64,000 bases of DNA from Novosphingobium sp. (GTDB taxonomy: Bacteria; Pseudomonadota; Alphaproteobacteria; Sphingomonadales; Sphingomonadaceae). A model generated the notes under the pieces. It searched no databases and was not told the DNA's origin. It worked only from the letters and a program-made list of their open reading frames with translations. Positions 9,301-18,103 of the stretch are shown piece after piece (position 1 is the stretch's first letter; each line of letters begins with the position of its first letter). The position numbers and the translations under genes are program-made. Location: the NCBI GenBank assembly GCA_024236215.1, contig JACKKX010000001.1, positions 248,001 to 312,000 on the forward strand. The letters run 5' to 3'.

Positions 9301-12300
9301 AATCCCTTGTGGAGCGAACCAGTGAAGCCGCCCGATGTAACGTCGTTGCGGCGTCCATCCGATTTTGGACTGAAATAAGCAGTCGGGCTGCCTGCCTCAT
9401 CGTTGCTCGATAATGCCCGCCCAAGCGACCAAAGAAGCCCGTTGCCTCTAGCGTATCGGCAATGGCGTCCAGCTCGCTCGGCTCCACCTTCAACGCCTCA
9501 GCGTGTACCTGCTCAAGTAACGTCGTCCGCTCACCCTTGAGTTCAGCGGCTTCCTTTTCGGCAGTCTTGGCAACGGCAAGTGCGGCGGGATCAATCAAGT
9601 CGCGGCGCAGCATCGCGGCTGGGGCACCTTCCAGCTGACCCAGTTCGGCTATGGACCGCGAGACCTTGAGGCCCAACTCGATTGCGGAACCCAGCCCATT
9701 GTTCAGCCGCGCACCCAATCGATCCAAGTCGCGCTGGGCCGATTCTAGAGCACTGCAGAGCCGCTCAAATCTACCACGCTGATCCACGACTGCTTCGACG
9801 GTTTCAGGACAATTGTCGATCTGCAGTGCGGCTGCGAGTTCGCCGGTTTCGTTGGGGGTAATGCCCTCTGGTCGCTCAATGTTGGCAGCCAGTTCCGCAC
9901 CTTGCGTACGCCAACGCTCCTGAACGCTGAGCAGTTCAGCGGCCGTTTCAGCCACATGCAATGCGGACGCGACCACATCTTCTCGCTTGCTGGAGAAGGG
10001 ATTCAGATTTGAAAGGAGCTGGGCGAACGCAGGATGATTGCCATCAGCCGCTGGCACTGAAAGACCAAGCTGCTCCAGCAGTACGGCCTCATCTGCTACT
10101 GCCTTGGCCACCGTTGAGGCGACTCCCGCAGCATCAAGCGCGCGCGATTGATCAAATGCATCGAGCTGGCCAGCAAGTGCCCATCGAGTGCGATCTCCTT
10201 CGCCATTGTCGAGGCTGGTGAGAGCCTGGCCATACTGCTGCAGCATTTCCCGGCGTTCGGACAAAGTTGCGCGGTCCAGCGACCTGGGGTCTTCAGGCGA
10301 CCACCGGGCCTCCATTGCAACGATCTGTTCTCGCTGAAATCGCGAACGCAGACGGATTTCGCGCCAAGCCAGGTCGTGCGCGGAAGAGCCCAGTTCACCC
10401 AACGACACCCTGACCAGAGACAGGTAGCGGCGCAGCAAGTCGCGATGCCGTTTGAGTTCGTTTCGCTTCTCTTCTAACGCCTTCCCATCGTGCGGCACTC
10501 GACTGTCGAGCCGCTCCCTGATCCCGTCATAAACCTCGGATCGCACTGCACGGTCGCCATGCAGCTCAAGCAATAGGGGTCCAAACCCAGCCGAGCGCAG
10601 ACGGTCTGCCACAACACGCAACGCTGCCTGCTTTTCGGCGACGAACAAGACGCGCTTGCCCTTCGCTAAGGCCGTGGCAATCATGTTGGTGATCGTTTGG
10701 GATTTCCCCGTTCCCGGTGGCCCCTCGATGGCCATGTCGTGGCCGGCAGCCATATCCATGATCGCGTGGTGCTGCGATGCATCGGCATCGGTGATTAGCG
10801 CTGGCACCTGATTGGCATTGATCGGATCATCGATGTCGATGGGACCATCGCTGCCGGAAGACTGATGGAACTCCTTCGCCCCAAGGATGCCAGGTAGCAA
10901 TCGATGGTTGGAAAAGGCGTCTTCCGGCCAGGCGGCTGGATCGAGATCCTTCCACAGAACCATCGGTGGCAGGACTGCGAGGGTAATGAAGCAATTGAAT
11001 TTGACCCGCGATCCCTTTTCAAGGACGAGCTTTGCGCGGACGAAGTACGATTCCGGCGTGTCGTTCTCGCGAAGCTCAGGCAGCTCAAGACCCCAGTGCG
11101 CCCTCGCTTTTTCGATCAATGCAATGTTGACCTCAAGCTCATCGCCCATGGCCTTCAACGAGTATTCGTAGCGGCCACGCTTCACCTCCCGCTCAAGTCC
11201 GACCGGCATCAACAGCAGGGGTGCCTGCATCGGAATGTCGGACGTGTCGTCCTCGAACCATTGCACGAAGCCAAACACGAGGTGCAGCGTGTGAAGGCCA
11301 GTCTCCCGCAGGTGCGTGCCAGCCCGATCCCAGATCGTCTTTAGGCGCTTTTCCAGTTCTTTCTGGGTCAGCAGCACTCGGATACGGTCATCCTGATGGT
11401 GCTTTTCCAGGCCCTCTTCATCGCTGAATTTGAGCTCGAACGAGGGATCGAAGCCATGTGCCCGTGCGATTGCCGCGACATCCAGGCCCTTGCCATAGGT
11501 GAGCTTGGGGAGCCCCAGCTCCTCCCGCACGCGAGAACGCAACGCTCGCTCGGCTTCCTGCCAGGCGCGGGCATCAGATTCATTGTCGCCCAGTCCTTCT
11601 GTCGCGGACTGGAACTCCTCGTCAATCAGGCGGGCACGCTCATAGGCGATACGGAACTTGGAGGTCTGCTCGTCGGGCGGGGTCTGATCTTCGCCAGGGA
11701 GCGGCTCGAAGCCCATCGGCCCGTTGTCCAGGGACTGCCACAAGAGGTCCGGGCGCTCGTCAACTATCCTGAGCTGCGACGCACTGCGCGCCGCGTGCTT
11801 GAAGGAAATCAGCGGTGACTTCCTGGAAAGGTCAATCAGCTTGGCACGAAGCTTGGCGACGGCCTCGTTCGTCCAATCCCGCACCTGGTCAGAAACGCTG
11901 GGGCCCTTTGCAACGGTATCGTTGTCGCCCTCACTGTAGCCCTTGCGCTCAGCGGTCTTGATCGTGGCGATCCGTTGCTCAACCCCGCTCAGCAATCGCC
12001 TGGCACCATCCGTCTGACGGTGGACCAGCTCACAACGCACCAAATCCAGCTCGGCAAGGTTGTATTGATTGCGCGTGACTATCTCGGTGAGCTCTTCGAG
12101 CGATTTATTGAACAGCGGACGATTCAATTGGTCTGCCTTTGCCTGTGGTTCTGCCGTTGGTGGCAGGAGGTCTTCGCCCTCGTGCGATTCGAGGTCATCA
12201 TAACAGGCGAGATGTGAATCGATCTTTTCGACAATCGATCGCGCCAGCGGGTGATGATAGGTCTGCAAACCGCTTCGGATCAGCTGCAAATGCTGGTGAT

Positions 12301-12412
12301 CATCGTAATGGAAATCGACGAAGTTGGAGATCGCCTGCAAATTGTCTTCAATGGCGAGTGCCCCCTCCAGGCCCAGCTTTCGCATCGCTTCGAGGATATC
12401 GAACTTGCTCAC
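6365..12412 (-). CDS. DUF4011 / SF1 helicase / Vsr-like nuclease giant protein
   Basis: The product is 2,015 residues. It starts at a GTG (12412) that overlaps the upstream TGA as GTGA, so translation is coupled to the MmeI-like gene. The N-terminal quarter carries a DUF4011-type segment (VAKLRAKLIDLSRKSPLI, about residues 190-210). The helicase motifs are Walker A GPPGTGKSQT (about 565), DEASQM (about 1457) with GDANQLPP, a motif V-like NVQGDERDIILIS, and NVLVTRAK (about 1704). Some 890 residues of mostly helical sequence separate motifs I and II. The C-terminal 110 residues (FRIDLGVRH, GIECDGATYH, GWRIYRVWSTDWF) form a PD-(D/E)XK domain of the Vsr/MTES_1575 type. Proteins of this architecture have been reported as anti-phage defence factors (Hhe-like, from memory). 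Whether it acts with the coupled restriction enzyme is inference. Confidence 0.9.
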   Translation of the reverse strand: MSKFDILEAMRKLGLEGALAIEDNLQAISNFVDFHYDDHQHLQLIRSGLQTYHHPLARSIVEKIDSHLACYDDLESHEGEDLLPPTAEPQAKADQLNRPLFNKSLEELTEIVTRNQYNLAELDLVRCELVHRQTDGARRLLSGVEQRIATIKTAERKGYSEGDNDTVAKGPSVSDQVRDWTNEAVAKLRAKLIDLSRKSPLISFKHAARSASQLRIVDERPDLLWQSLDNGPMGFEPLPGEDQTPPDEQTSKFRIAYERARLIDEEFQSATEGLGDNESDARAWQEAERALRSRVREELGLPKLTYGKGLDVAAIARAHGFDPSFELKFSDEEGLEKHHQDDRIRVLLTQKELEKRLKTIWDRAGTHLRETGLHTLHLVFGFVQWFEDDTSDIPMQAPLLLMPVGLEREVKRGRYEYSLKAMGDELEVNIALIEKARAHWGLELPELRENDTPESYFVRAKLVLEKGSRVKFNCFITLAVLPPMVLWKDLDPAAWPEDAFSNHRLLPGILGAKEFHQSSGSDGPIDIDDPINANQVPALITDADASQHHAIMDMAAGHDMAIEGPPGTGKSQTITNMIATALAKGKRVLFVAEKQAALRVVADRLRSAGFGPLLLELHGDRAVRSEVYDGIRERLDSRVPHDGKALEEKRNELKRHRDLLRRYLSLVRVSLGELGSSAHDLAWREIRLRSRFQREQIVAMEARWSPEDPRSLDRATLSERREMLQQYGQALTSLDNGEGDRTRWALAGQLDAFDQSRALDAAGVASTVAKAVADEAVLLEQLGLSVPAADGNHPAFAQLLSNLNPFSSKREDVVASALHVAETAAELLSVQERWRTQGAELAANIERPEGITPNETGELAAALQIDNCPETVEAVVDQRGRFERLCSALESAQRDLDRLGARLNNGLGSAIELGLKVSRSIAELGQLEGAPAAMLRRDLIDPAALAVAKTAEKEAAELKGERTTLLEQVHAEALKVEPSELDAIADTLEATGFFGRLGGHYRATMRQAARLLISVQNRMDAATTLHRAASLVRSTRDFEQGHKARQLFPALLWEGVDSDFAALHCACEAVSRASTTLASIDEPDALSWWLAAEQIERQRFVASCERISPLFADACDAGMGTEVLNGVQTACQSTRDQFRKLEIAAVSAGLRSACPLHWAGRSVAEHLSTYQGLRAEFDRLREAGSLGWVGEIATDLSPLQSSLDEVVRLQGLAGSEGLIDVLKKSAEPAELMRQWTVRAPKFGSAITAWQQAAHRLQESVGADVIDLAGTGDWGELSTNLKALEDDRRGAGLAADLLKYRAALAECGLQEFAAAAVEELVEADKLDDLFELLSTSALLRAYLGSDGSELSRLGSLSLDAARRAFRKTDKDLHKLEAAAIVAARLRDLIPQGKSYGRRSDYTDLGLISHEVELTRPRTPLRDVVHRAGSALQALKPVWMMSPTSVAQFIRPGELSFDLLIVDEASQMRPEYSLSCMLRADQFVVVGDANQLPPSDHFQMAGANDDEDDDGVGVDESTESILDLANQRFRKKPRLKWHYRSQHESLIQFSNRQFYDRDLVVFPSPSANDDDLMGVKCTYVPSEHPETCYESSINQREAEEVIEQAFALMQRYPERSIGIVAMNAKQTELIQNEFDRLIVEEEKVRKYVEAFEDTVDEFFIKNLENVQGDERDIILISTVYGPGKDGKVRQNFGLMNREVGWRRLNVLVTRAKMSCRLITSLRPDDIKITENSSRGVIAFKAYLTYAHNGAQYEDASGGETDSDFEIFVADAIRDAGYEVVYQVGVENFRIDLGVRHPSCPIGFIAGIECDGATYHSGLSVRDRDHIRQSVLEGLGWRIYRVWSTDWFADPGRETAKLIAWLEGVREHVVSSLSSKPLSPKTRSRPSAQEQGREPPKSDIESADGGPIRSAEVQQDNLADSTAPREPRGRKLRPLGDFEAYEAVRGLLFELWRSDNLLGEVELIKHATGTARMYGDSVRTSLPEYEGRVAPSGDSFRSFDLYAAMREVASRATTGAIR

Positions 12413-15267
12413 CGCCCGGCCCGCTCCTGATTGAGCCGGAACAGCCGGGCGAGCACTTCGTCATCGGTGAGCAGGCCAGCGCGGAAATCGTCGCCCCAGC
12501 CATAGGCATCGGCCACCGCTTCATCCAGCGCGCGGTGGGCATGGTCGAGCCAGGCGGGGCGGGCGTTGTAGAGGTTTGTGAGGGTGCGCCTGGCAAGTTC
12601 CTTCGCGGCCGCTTCGTCCTTCGGCAGGATTCGGTCGGGATAGCCGGGCACGACCTCCGGCTCGTGCACTACGAGATCATGTGGGTTCAGCCAATTCTCG
12701 CGGAGTTCGTTGAGCCGTGCGGCGGCGACGGCAATCCTCTGTGCGCGGGGGTCGTCGGCATAATCGGCGGCTGGAATGTCGGGCGTCAGCCCTTCTGGAA
12801 AGGCAAAGGTCGCGAAGGTCGAAGTGTGGGTGTAGCGAGGGCGATCCTGCAAATCGGACCCCTTCCGCAATGACCACAGTTCATGAAACCGGCTGTGGAG
12901 CAGACCAAAGAATGTGTCATCATCTCGCGGAACGACGATGAGATTCTTGTCGGGCAACGTCGGCAATCGAAGCCAGACGAAGATACGATATTGGGCCGTT
13001 TCAGGCGTTACGATGTAACGCACAAGGGGTTGGATCGATGAGCGCATGGCGGGTCTTGGCCTCCACAACTCCCACCAAGCGCAACCATCACTGCCGCTCA
13101 GATCCCGAAGCTCTGAAATGGTCTTCCCGTCTTCATCCGGCGTCTGGCGAATGTGGTCAAAAACGCTCGAAAACAATGATGCTTCGGCTTCGGGTAACCC
13201 TACCGGAAGATCAATCAACCAGAAGTCGCGCGGGCGGCCAGTCACGTCGTCGCCATTCCAGTAGGGCCTCAGAACGGCGCTATTCGATTGGCCGTTTGGA
13301 TTTGAAGGCTCAAGCAACCATTGGCGAGCCAATGTGCCTGGAACGTCGAACGGGCCGCTCTTTTGGATGCCTAGAAAAGCCGAGTTAGAATTTTCTGGAA
13401 GAGGCTTGGCAAGCGTGAGGTTCAGGCCCGTTGTAAGATCGGGATTGATCCCTTCGGCGAGGACGCCGTTCAGGCGCGCGGGTTGCTTGCTTTCGCCGAA
13501 GCAGACCAGCGACACATCCACGGCGGCCCCGTCAATTGTCCACTTTTCCTCGTTCCAAGCTTCAAAAACGCGAGTGGTGCCGACGATGCGCTGCATCACC
13601 GGCAGGTTCGTGTTCTTTCGTATCGAATTGGTCGCAACGAAGCCTGCACGCTTTGCTCGACCGGCTTCCATCATCTCGCGAGCGTTCTCGAACCAATAGC
13701 AGACCAGATCTGTGAAATGGGGAAGTCGCCCTTCATAAACGGCCCTGATGGCTGCGGTTTCAGCTACACCGAGTTTCCGCTTCAACAGCTTCGCCCCGAG
13801 ATAGGGCGGGTTGCCGAGAATTGCTTCCGCATCCGGCCAAATCGTCGCGCTACCGTCCGGCTCAACAATGGCATCGCGCTGTTGTATGTTGCCCAGTGTC
13901 CGCAAGATCGGATTGCGCGAGGCATCGAAGCCGTTGCGGCGCATCCACTGGATTTCGCCAATCCACACCGAGACACGAGCTAATTCGGCTGCATACGGAT
14001 TCAGTTCGATCCCCAACACGTTCTCAGGTCCCACACGGGGAAACTCGCGCGGCAGACCAAGCTGTTCAGCTTCCAGATTGGCGCGGTGTTCAATGTCCTT
14101 GAGCGCCAGCAGCGAGAGATAGAGAAAATTGCCCGAGCCGCAGGCCGGATCGAGCACGCGGAAGCGCAGCAGCCGTTCACGCCATTCGGCCATGATGCGT
14201 GCCGCTTCACCCTGTGCCTTGGTGCGGGCAGCTCCTTTTGCCCCTTCCGCCTTGGTAAGCGCGCCTTCGATCCTGTCCTTGGCCTCGGCCCATTCGCGCG
14301 CCAACGGTTCGACAACGACGGGCCGCACAATCATCATGATCTTGTCGCGGTCGGTGTAGTGTGCGCCAAGCTGGCTGCGCTTGTCCGGATCAAGGCCGCG
14401 CTCGAACAGGGTGCCAAGAATAGACGGGTCAATTTCCGACCAATCCAGCCGCGCGGCGGCAAGCAGATTGTCTATGTCGTCAACCTGAAGCGGCAACGCG
14501 CTGTCATCATCAAACAGGCCACCATTGAACCATTCAACCTTCTCGAAGCCCACCATGCCACCGGACTTCATCGCACCGAACAACGTGCGCGCGTGATCGG
14601 AAAATTGAACCGGGTTGGCCCGGCTAGCTTCCAGCATCCGCGTGAACATGGCACACGGTAAGAGTCCCACGTCCTCGGCAAACATGCAAAAGACCAGACG
14701 GTTTACAAAATGGGCAACGGCGTGAGCCTCGTTCTCCCGGTCGCGCAGGCGCTGGGCAAGCGCGGCAAATTCGCGCGCCGCTTCTTCCGTCAGCATCTGG
14801 CGTGTCTTTGCGGGGCGCAGGCGTTCCGGGTCTTCGAAGCAGGCGCGCAACAGGTCGCGCTTCGCAGCGTCCGCCAAATCCTCCAGGGCGATCTCGTGGA
14901 CCTGCTGGACCGTGTTGGTCCAGTTGGTGTGGATGCGGATGCGCTCCATGTCGGAGACGATCAGCAGAGGCGGACTTTCCAGCGCGATGGAATAACGCAG
15001 AAGTTGGTCGAACGCCTTTTCGAGATTGGCCGCACGGCCCTTGTATTCCCACGCAAAGCAGCCCTTACGCCAGACATCAGCCCACCCTTCGCCGCCACTG
15101 GTTTTAGTTGCCCCCTTTTCGAAGGTGAACCATTCTCCCTTGGGGTCGGCGGTGATCGGATCGCCCACGCCCAGCAGGCGGCATAGATCGTTGAAGTGGC
15201 TTTGGGAGGCCGTACGCTCCTTCAGGTCGACGTTTCGCCATTTGGACAGGAATTCGTGCGGAGTCAT
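12409..15267 (-). CDS. MmeI-like Type IIG/IIL restriction-modification protein
   Basis: The product is about 952 residues from the ATG at 15267; an upstream in-frame start at 15327 would add 20 residues of poor quality. The N-terminus holds a PD-(D/E)XK nuclease signature, D64-X9-E74-Y-K76 in GWADVWRKGC...WEYKG, the same spacing as in MmeI. A helical linker follows. The gamma-class N6-adenine methyltransferase core has motif I DPACGSGNFLY (about residue 372) and motif IV NPPY (about residue 485). The remaining 400 residues would hold the target recognition domain. One polypeptide should therefore both modify and cut DNA. It is the first gene of an operon, overlapping the helicase gene by 4 bp. 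Its specificity cannot be read from the sequence. Confidence 0.92.
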   Translation of the reverse strand: MTPHEFLSKWRNVDLKERTASQSHFNDLCRLLGVGDPITADPKGEWFTFEKGATKTSGGEGWADVWRKGCFAWEYKGRAANLEKAFDQLLRYSIALESPPLLIVSDMERIRIHTNWTNTVQQVHEIALEDLADAAKRDLLRACFEDPERLRPAKTRQMLTEEAAREFAALAQRLRDRENEAHAVAHFVNRLVFCMFAEDVGLLPCAMFTRMLEASRANPVQFSDHARTLFGAMKSGGMVGFEKVEWFNGGLFDDDSALPLQVDDIDNLLAAARLDWSEIDPSILGTLFERGLDPDKRSQLGAHYTDRDKIMMIVRPVVVEPLAREWAEAKDRIEGALTKAEGAKGAARTKAQGEAARIMAEWRERLLRFRVLDPACGSGNFLYLSLLALKDIEHRANLEAEQLGLPREFPRVGPENVLGIELNPYAAELARVSVWIGEIQWMRRNGFDASRNPILRTLGNIQQRDAIVEPDGSATIWPDAEAILGNPPYLGAKLLKRKLGVAETAAIRAVYEGRLPHFTDLVCYWFENAREMMEAGRAKRAGFVATNSIRKNTNLPVMQRIVGTTRVFEAWNEEKWTIDGAAVDVSLVCFGESKQPARLNGVLAEGINPDLTTGLNLTLAKPLPENSNSAFLGIQKSGPFDVPGTLARQWLLEPSNPNGQSNSAVLRPYWNGDDVTGRPRDFWLIDLPVGLPEAEASLFSSVFDHIRQTPDEDGKTISELRDLSGSDGCAWWELWRPRPAMRSSIQPLVRYIVTPETAQYRIFVWLRLPTLPDKNLIVVPRDDDTFFGLLHSRFHELWSLRKGSDLQDRPRYTHTSTFATFAFPEGLTPDIPAADYADDPRAQRIAVAAARLNELRENWLNPHDLVVHEPEVVPGYPDRILPKDEAAAKELARRTLTNLYNARPAWLDHAHRALDEAVADAYGWGDDFRAGLLTDDEVLARLFRLNQERAGR

Positions 15268-15752
15268 ACGATTCGATTGACCAAATCTTTGCCACAATGT
15301 CGAACAGTTGCTCCGCCAGCCGTGCAATTTTCCCCTCGCCTCGAACGTGGCCAGCGGTTGCGAGGCTGGGCCTCAACGAACTTAAAGATTGAAATAAACG
15401 TGGGCTGCACTTGGCACCTATAATCAAATCAGCTGGGGCTATGCCGCAGACCCATAATTTCAAATATTTGCCAAACTGCAAAGTCATCATCTTGCGTCGC
15501 GAAGTAAGTCCGCTAAATCTCTCCCCGCTTCCTGTGAAAGCCAGGAAGCGGGGCGTGGAAACCCCTCTACTCATGCTCGGTCGCCGAAATCGGAGGCCGG
15601 GTGGCATGCGCGCATGTCCAGCCGGCAACGGTAAAGGCGCATGCGCCTGTGAGTAGCAGGTTTCCAACATCCGGCTTCGGCCGTCGCCCCGAGAGGACAT
15701 AGGCGCGACGTAGGAGCTGAAGGCAATTCCGTCGCCGATACCAGGGGGCGGC
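15268..15752. other. Intergenic region upstream of the restriction operon, with strong hairpin
   Basis: I see no convincing gene in this stretch. It must contain the promoter of the minus-strand restriction/helicase operon and possibly that of the plus-strand genes to the right. The only clear structure is the hairpin at 15523-15553, listed separately. A 14-bp palindrome AGGCGCATGCGCCT lies near 15640. Confidence 0.6.
15523..15553. terminator. Perfect 12-bp stem-loop (possible terminator or structured element)
   Basis: CCCCGCTTCCTG and CAGGAAGCGGGG form a perfect 12-bp stem around a 7-nt loop. No uridine tract follows on either strand, so it is not a standard intrinsic terminator. It lies about 255 bp upstream of the restriction gene start and 230 bp before the next plus-strand open frame, where it could insulate the two transcription units or bind a regulator. 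Confidence 0.4.
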
Positions 15753-15974
15753 GTGACGATACCGGATCAATCCAGACCCGACACCATGGGCGGGGCAAAC
15801 ACAGCCGATGTCCTGTCGACATCAGGCCGACCGTCGTTTCCCCCTGATGAGCTGCGGCGGATGCGCCGCTTCATGCGCCAACCCTTTCCCAATCTCTCAA
15901 CTTCGGGGCTGCCAAGCGGAAGCGCGGCTAAAACCTCCATGGTGCAAGCTTTCATTTTGCGGGGAACACGATGA
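15753..15974 (+). CDS. Small hypothetical protein
   Basis: An open frame of about 73 residues ends in a TGA that overlaps the ATG of the next gene as ATGA (15971-15974), the main reason to consider it real. The start is uncertain (GTG at 15753 or ATG at 15783). The sequence is basic with an Arg-rich segment (ELRRMRRFMRQPF). No domain is recognised. It could also be a chance frame in the leader of the membrane-protein gene. Confidence 0.35.
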   Translation: MTIPDQSRPDTMGGANTADVLSTSGRPSFPPDELRRMRRFMRQPFPNLSTSGLPSGSAAKTSMVQAFILRGTR

Positions 15975-17488
15975 CCGACCAGAATACCCCAGCCGATCAA
16001 CAAGACCTCTGGTCGTTCAACCCCATCAAGCTGCTGCCGTCTCGCGCTGCGGCGACGGAACTCTTCACAACCTGCACAATTGGGGCGGTCCTGACGGAAC
16101 TGGCCTCCTTTGCAATTGGCCTATGGCTGCTGATACGCACCGACGAGCTTGATTTCTCAGTTTTCTTGGCCGCCCTGGCGGTGACCGCCATCACCATCAT
16201 GATCATCTTCTGGATGCGGACAAAGGCCGGCTTCTGGTCCGTGGGCATCTTCTTCCTAATGGAGTTGCTTGCCGGACTTTACGGCCTCTACGACGCCAGG
16301 GCTCAGTATGCTGCCATGTCGCAGGGGGCAGGCAAGTTCCATCTGGAATGGAAGATCTATGCCGCACCGGCAGTCTTCGATCTGGTGATTTCGGCCTGGG
16401 CCTTGCGCGCCTTCCTGTTCGTTGTCCGCCATGGCGGACGATTGTCCGGCGCGGACGCCCCAGCCGAGACCGTGTTTCCGCCTGTCGCACCCAGTCCCAG
16501 TCTTCGCGAAACACAGCTTCAGCCAGATCGTCCGGCTGTCGAGCAGCCCCTGGTTGAAGCGGCGGCTCAAAGTCGTCCTGCGGAGTCACCCCAACAAACC
16601 GCGCGAAACCCAGGCGAGACGCGGCAGCAGATGCACCCTCGGAATGTCGCTGCAATCTCACTGTTTCTTGTCGCAATTATCGCAGGAGTAACAAAGCTTT
16701 ACTTTATGCCCGCCACTGGGGCAGCGGATGCCAATTCTGGCACCCCTTCAGCGATCAGTGCGCTTCCCGCCATCCAAGCCGACCTTATCGTGAGCGAGCA
16801 ACTGCGCCGGGAAGGCATTGAGGTCGCAGAAGGCGACACCGGCCCCAACGCCTATTGCCTGAACGAAAAGCTTTTGATCGCGAACAACACCAGCAAGCCA
16901 CTTGCACTAGGTGCCGCCCTCTACGCGACCGAATGGAGCACGCTCGGCATTGTGCAGCCAGCTGGAACCATTGCCCTCCCGCTCGATGAGGAGGGGCAAC
17001 TCGTAGTTCACGACGAGGAGACCAACAAGATACTGTTCTCCATCGGGGTCACCAAGTGCGGCCCTGCGAATGCAGAGCCAGCCAGCGCTGAACCTGTCGG
17101 GCGCTGGACCTCAAGTTGGGGGCAAGGGACGTCCGAGTACGAGATCAAGAATGATAGTGCCGGGTCCGACAATTTTTTCATCTCCTGCCCGTCTGGTGCC
17201 GGGGCACAAGTCTACATCACGGTTGGAGGGGTGAGCCCGGCTCCTGGCGATAAGGTACTTGTCACTGCCGGCGGGGATGAGGTTGAACTCTACGCCTCTC
17301 CAGAAGGGCATATCGCAACCGAGTCCCACGTAGACCACGACAGCTTCATTGCGCTGTGGGGTCTGCTTCGTTCCAGATCAGCGATGCGCGTGCGCTTGCT
17401 AGGCGGTCAGTCGACCAGCTTTTCGCTACAGGGCGCGGCGAAGGTCTTGCCAAGCGAACCCTGTGAAACAGGTTACGCCTCAATGTAG
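15971..17488 (+). CDS. Membrane protein of unknown function
   Basis: The product is 505 residues, with a ribosome site GGGGAA before the ATG. Four hydrophobic helices lie in the first 155 residues (about 33-55, 62-85, 88-107, 130-150). A Pro/Gln/Glu-rich soluble linker follows (about 160-220), then one more membrane helix near 226-245 (ISLFLVAIIAGVTKLYF). A 260-residue domain after this helix has beta-rich, Gly-rich sequence and several Cys residues (AYCLNE, TKCGP, ISCPSG, EPCETG), suggesting a non-cytoplasmic domain with disulfides. It heads a plus-strand series with the two secreted-type genes that follow. I recognise no family. Confidence 0.7.
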   Translation: MTDQNTPADQQDLWSFNPIKLLPSRAAATELFTTCTIGAVLTELASFAIGLWLLIRTDELDFSVFLAALAVTAITIMIIFWMRTKAGFWSVGIFFLMELLAGLYGLYDARAQYAAMSQGAGKFHLEWKIYAAPAVFDLVISAWALRAFLFVVRHGGRLSGADAPAETVFPPVAPSPSLRETQLQPDRPAVEQPLVEAAAQSRPAESPQQTARNPGETRQQMHPRNVAAISLFLVAIIAGVTKLYFMPATGAADANSGTPSAISALPAIQADLIVSEQLRREGIEVAEGDTGPNAYCLNEKLLIANNTSKPLALGAALYATEWSTLGIVQPAGTIALPLDEEGQLVVHDEETNKILFSIGVTKCGPANAEPASAEPVGRWTSSWGQGTSEYEIKNDSAGSDNFFISCPSGAGAQVYITVGGVSPAPGDKVLVTAGGDEVELYASPEGHIATESHVDHDSFIALWGLLRSRSAMRVRLLGGQSTSFSLQGAAKVLPSEPCETGYASM

Positions 17489-17565
17489 CTCCCACCGCTG
17501 TTTCCGTGACCGATCATCGATTGGCGCAGGTCAACGGCCTCATCGCATAGCCAGGAGAACCGCCA

Positions 17566-18069
17566 GTGTCGCGCATAGCCACTCTTGCCCTCATCATCGC
17601 TTCCGCAAACTCCATCGCGGCTGCGCAGGCGCCTTCGCCGCCGCCGAGGAATAGCGATCCGAGCCGTGGGCATCCTGCAGTCATGTCGCGCCCCAACGAT
17701 TGGGGGCGTAGAGACGTATATGCCCCCGACACGGCACTGCTCCCTTTGCCGCTCCAGGCTACGGTCTCAGACGGATCGCCGCAGCTTCGCTGGCTTGGAC
17801 AGTATATCTGCCCCTTCCTGCACCTTGGATACGAACTACGGGTCACCAATCATTGGGATCGGCAAACCTACGAATTTCTCTCCGCTGGGCGTGCGCGATA
17901 TGGCTTCGAAACCTATCAGCGCCGCCGCGACAGGCCGCTGGAACTGCAACTTATCTTCATCGAGAAGGATGGGCGATACGTTCGAGGAGAAGAAGCGGCC
18001 AGTGTCCTTCGCCTTCTCGAATCCCATGATTCCGGCCGCCCAGCCGCCAACACCTGCGCACAAAGCTGA
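17566..18069 (+). CDS. Secreted hypothetical protein
   Basis: The product is 167 residues. The N-terminus (MSRIATLALIIASANSIAAAQA) is a good Sec signal peptide with likely cleavage after AAA. The mature part is Pro-rich at first, then a compact Arg/Tyr-rich region with two Cys (YICPF and the C-terminal NTCAQS). It has no known motif. It lies 78 bp after the membrane-protein gene and 35 bp before a lipoprotein gene in the same direction, so the three probably form one unit acting at the envelope. Confidence 0.6.
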   Translation: MSRIATLALIIASANSIAAAQAPSPPPRNSDPSRGHPAVMSRPNDWGRRDVYAPDTALLPLPLQATVSDGSPQLRWLGQYICPFLHLGYELRVTNHWDRQTYEFLSAGRARYGFETYQRRRDRPLELQLIFIEKDGRYVRGEEAASVLRLLESHDSGRPAANTCAQS

Positions 18070-18103
18070 TGCGGCTGGATGCCGGAACCCAAGGGGGAGC
18101 CAA

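Noticed and set aside
8323-9378. 351-codon plus-strand frame inside the giant helicase gene
   Set aside because: Shadow frame without ribosome site or domain; the helicase frame is continuous over 6 kb.
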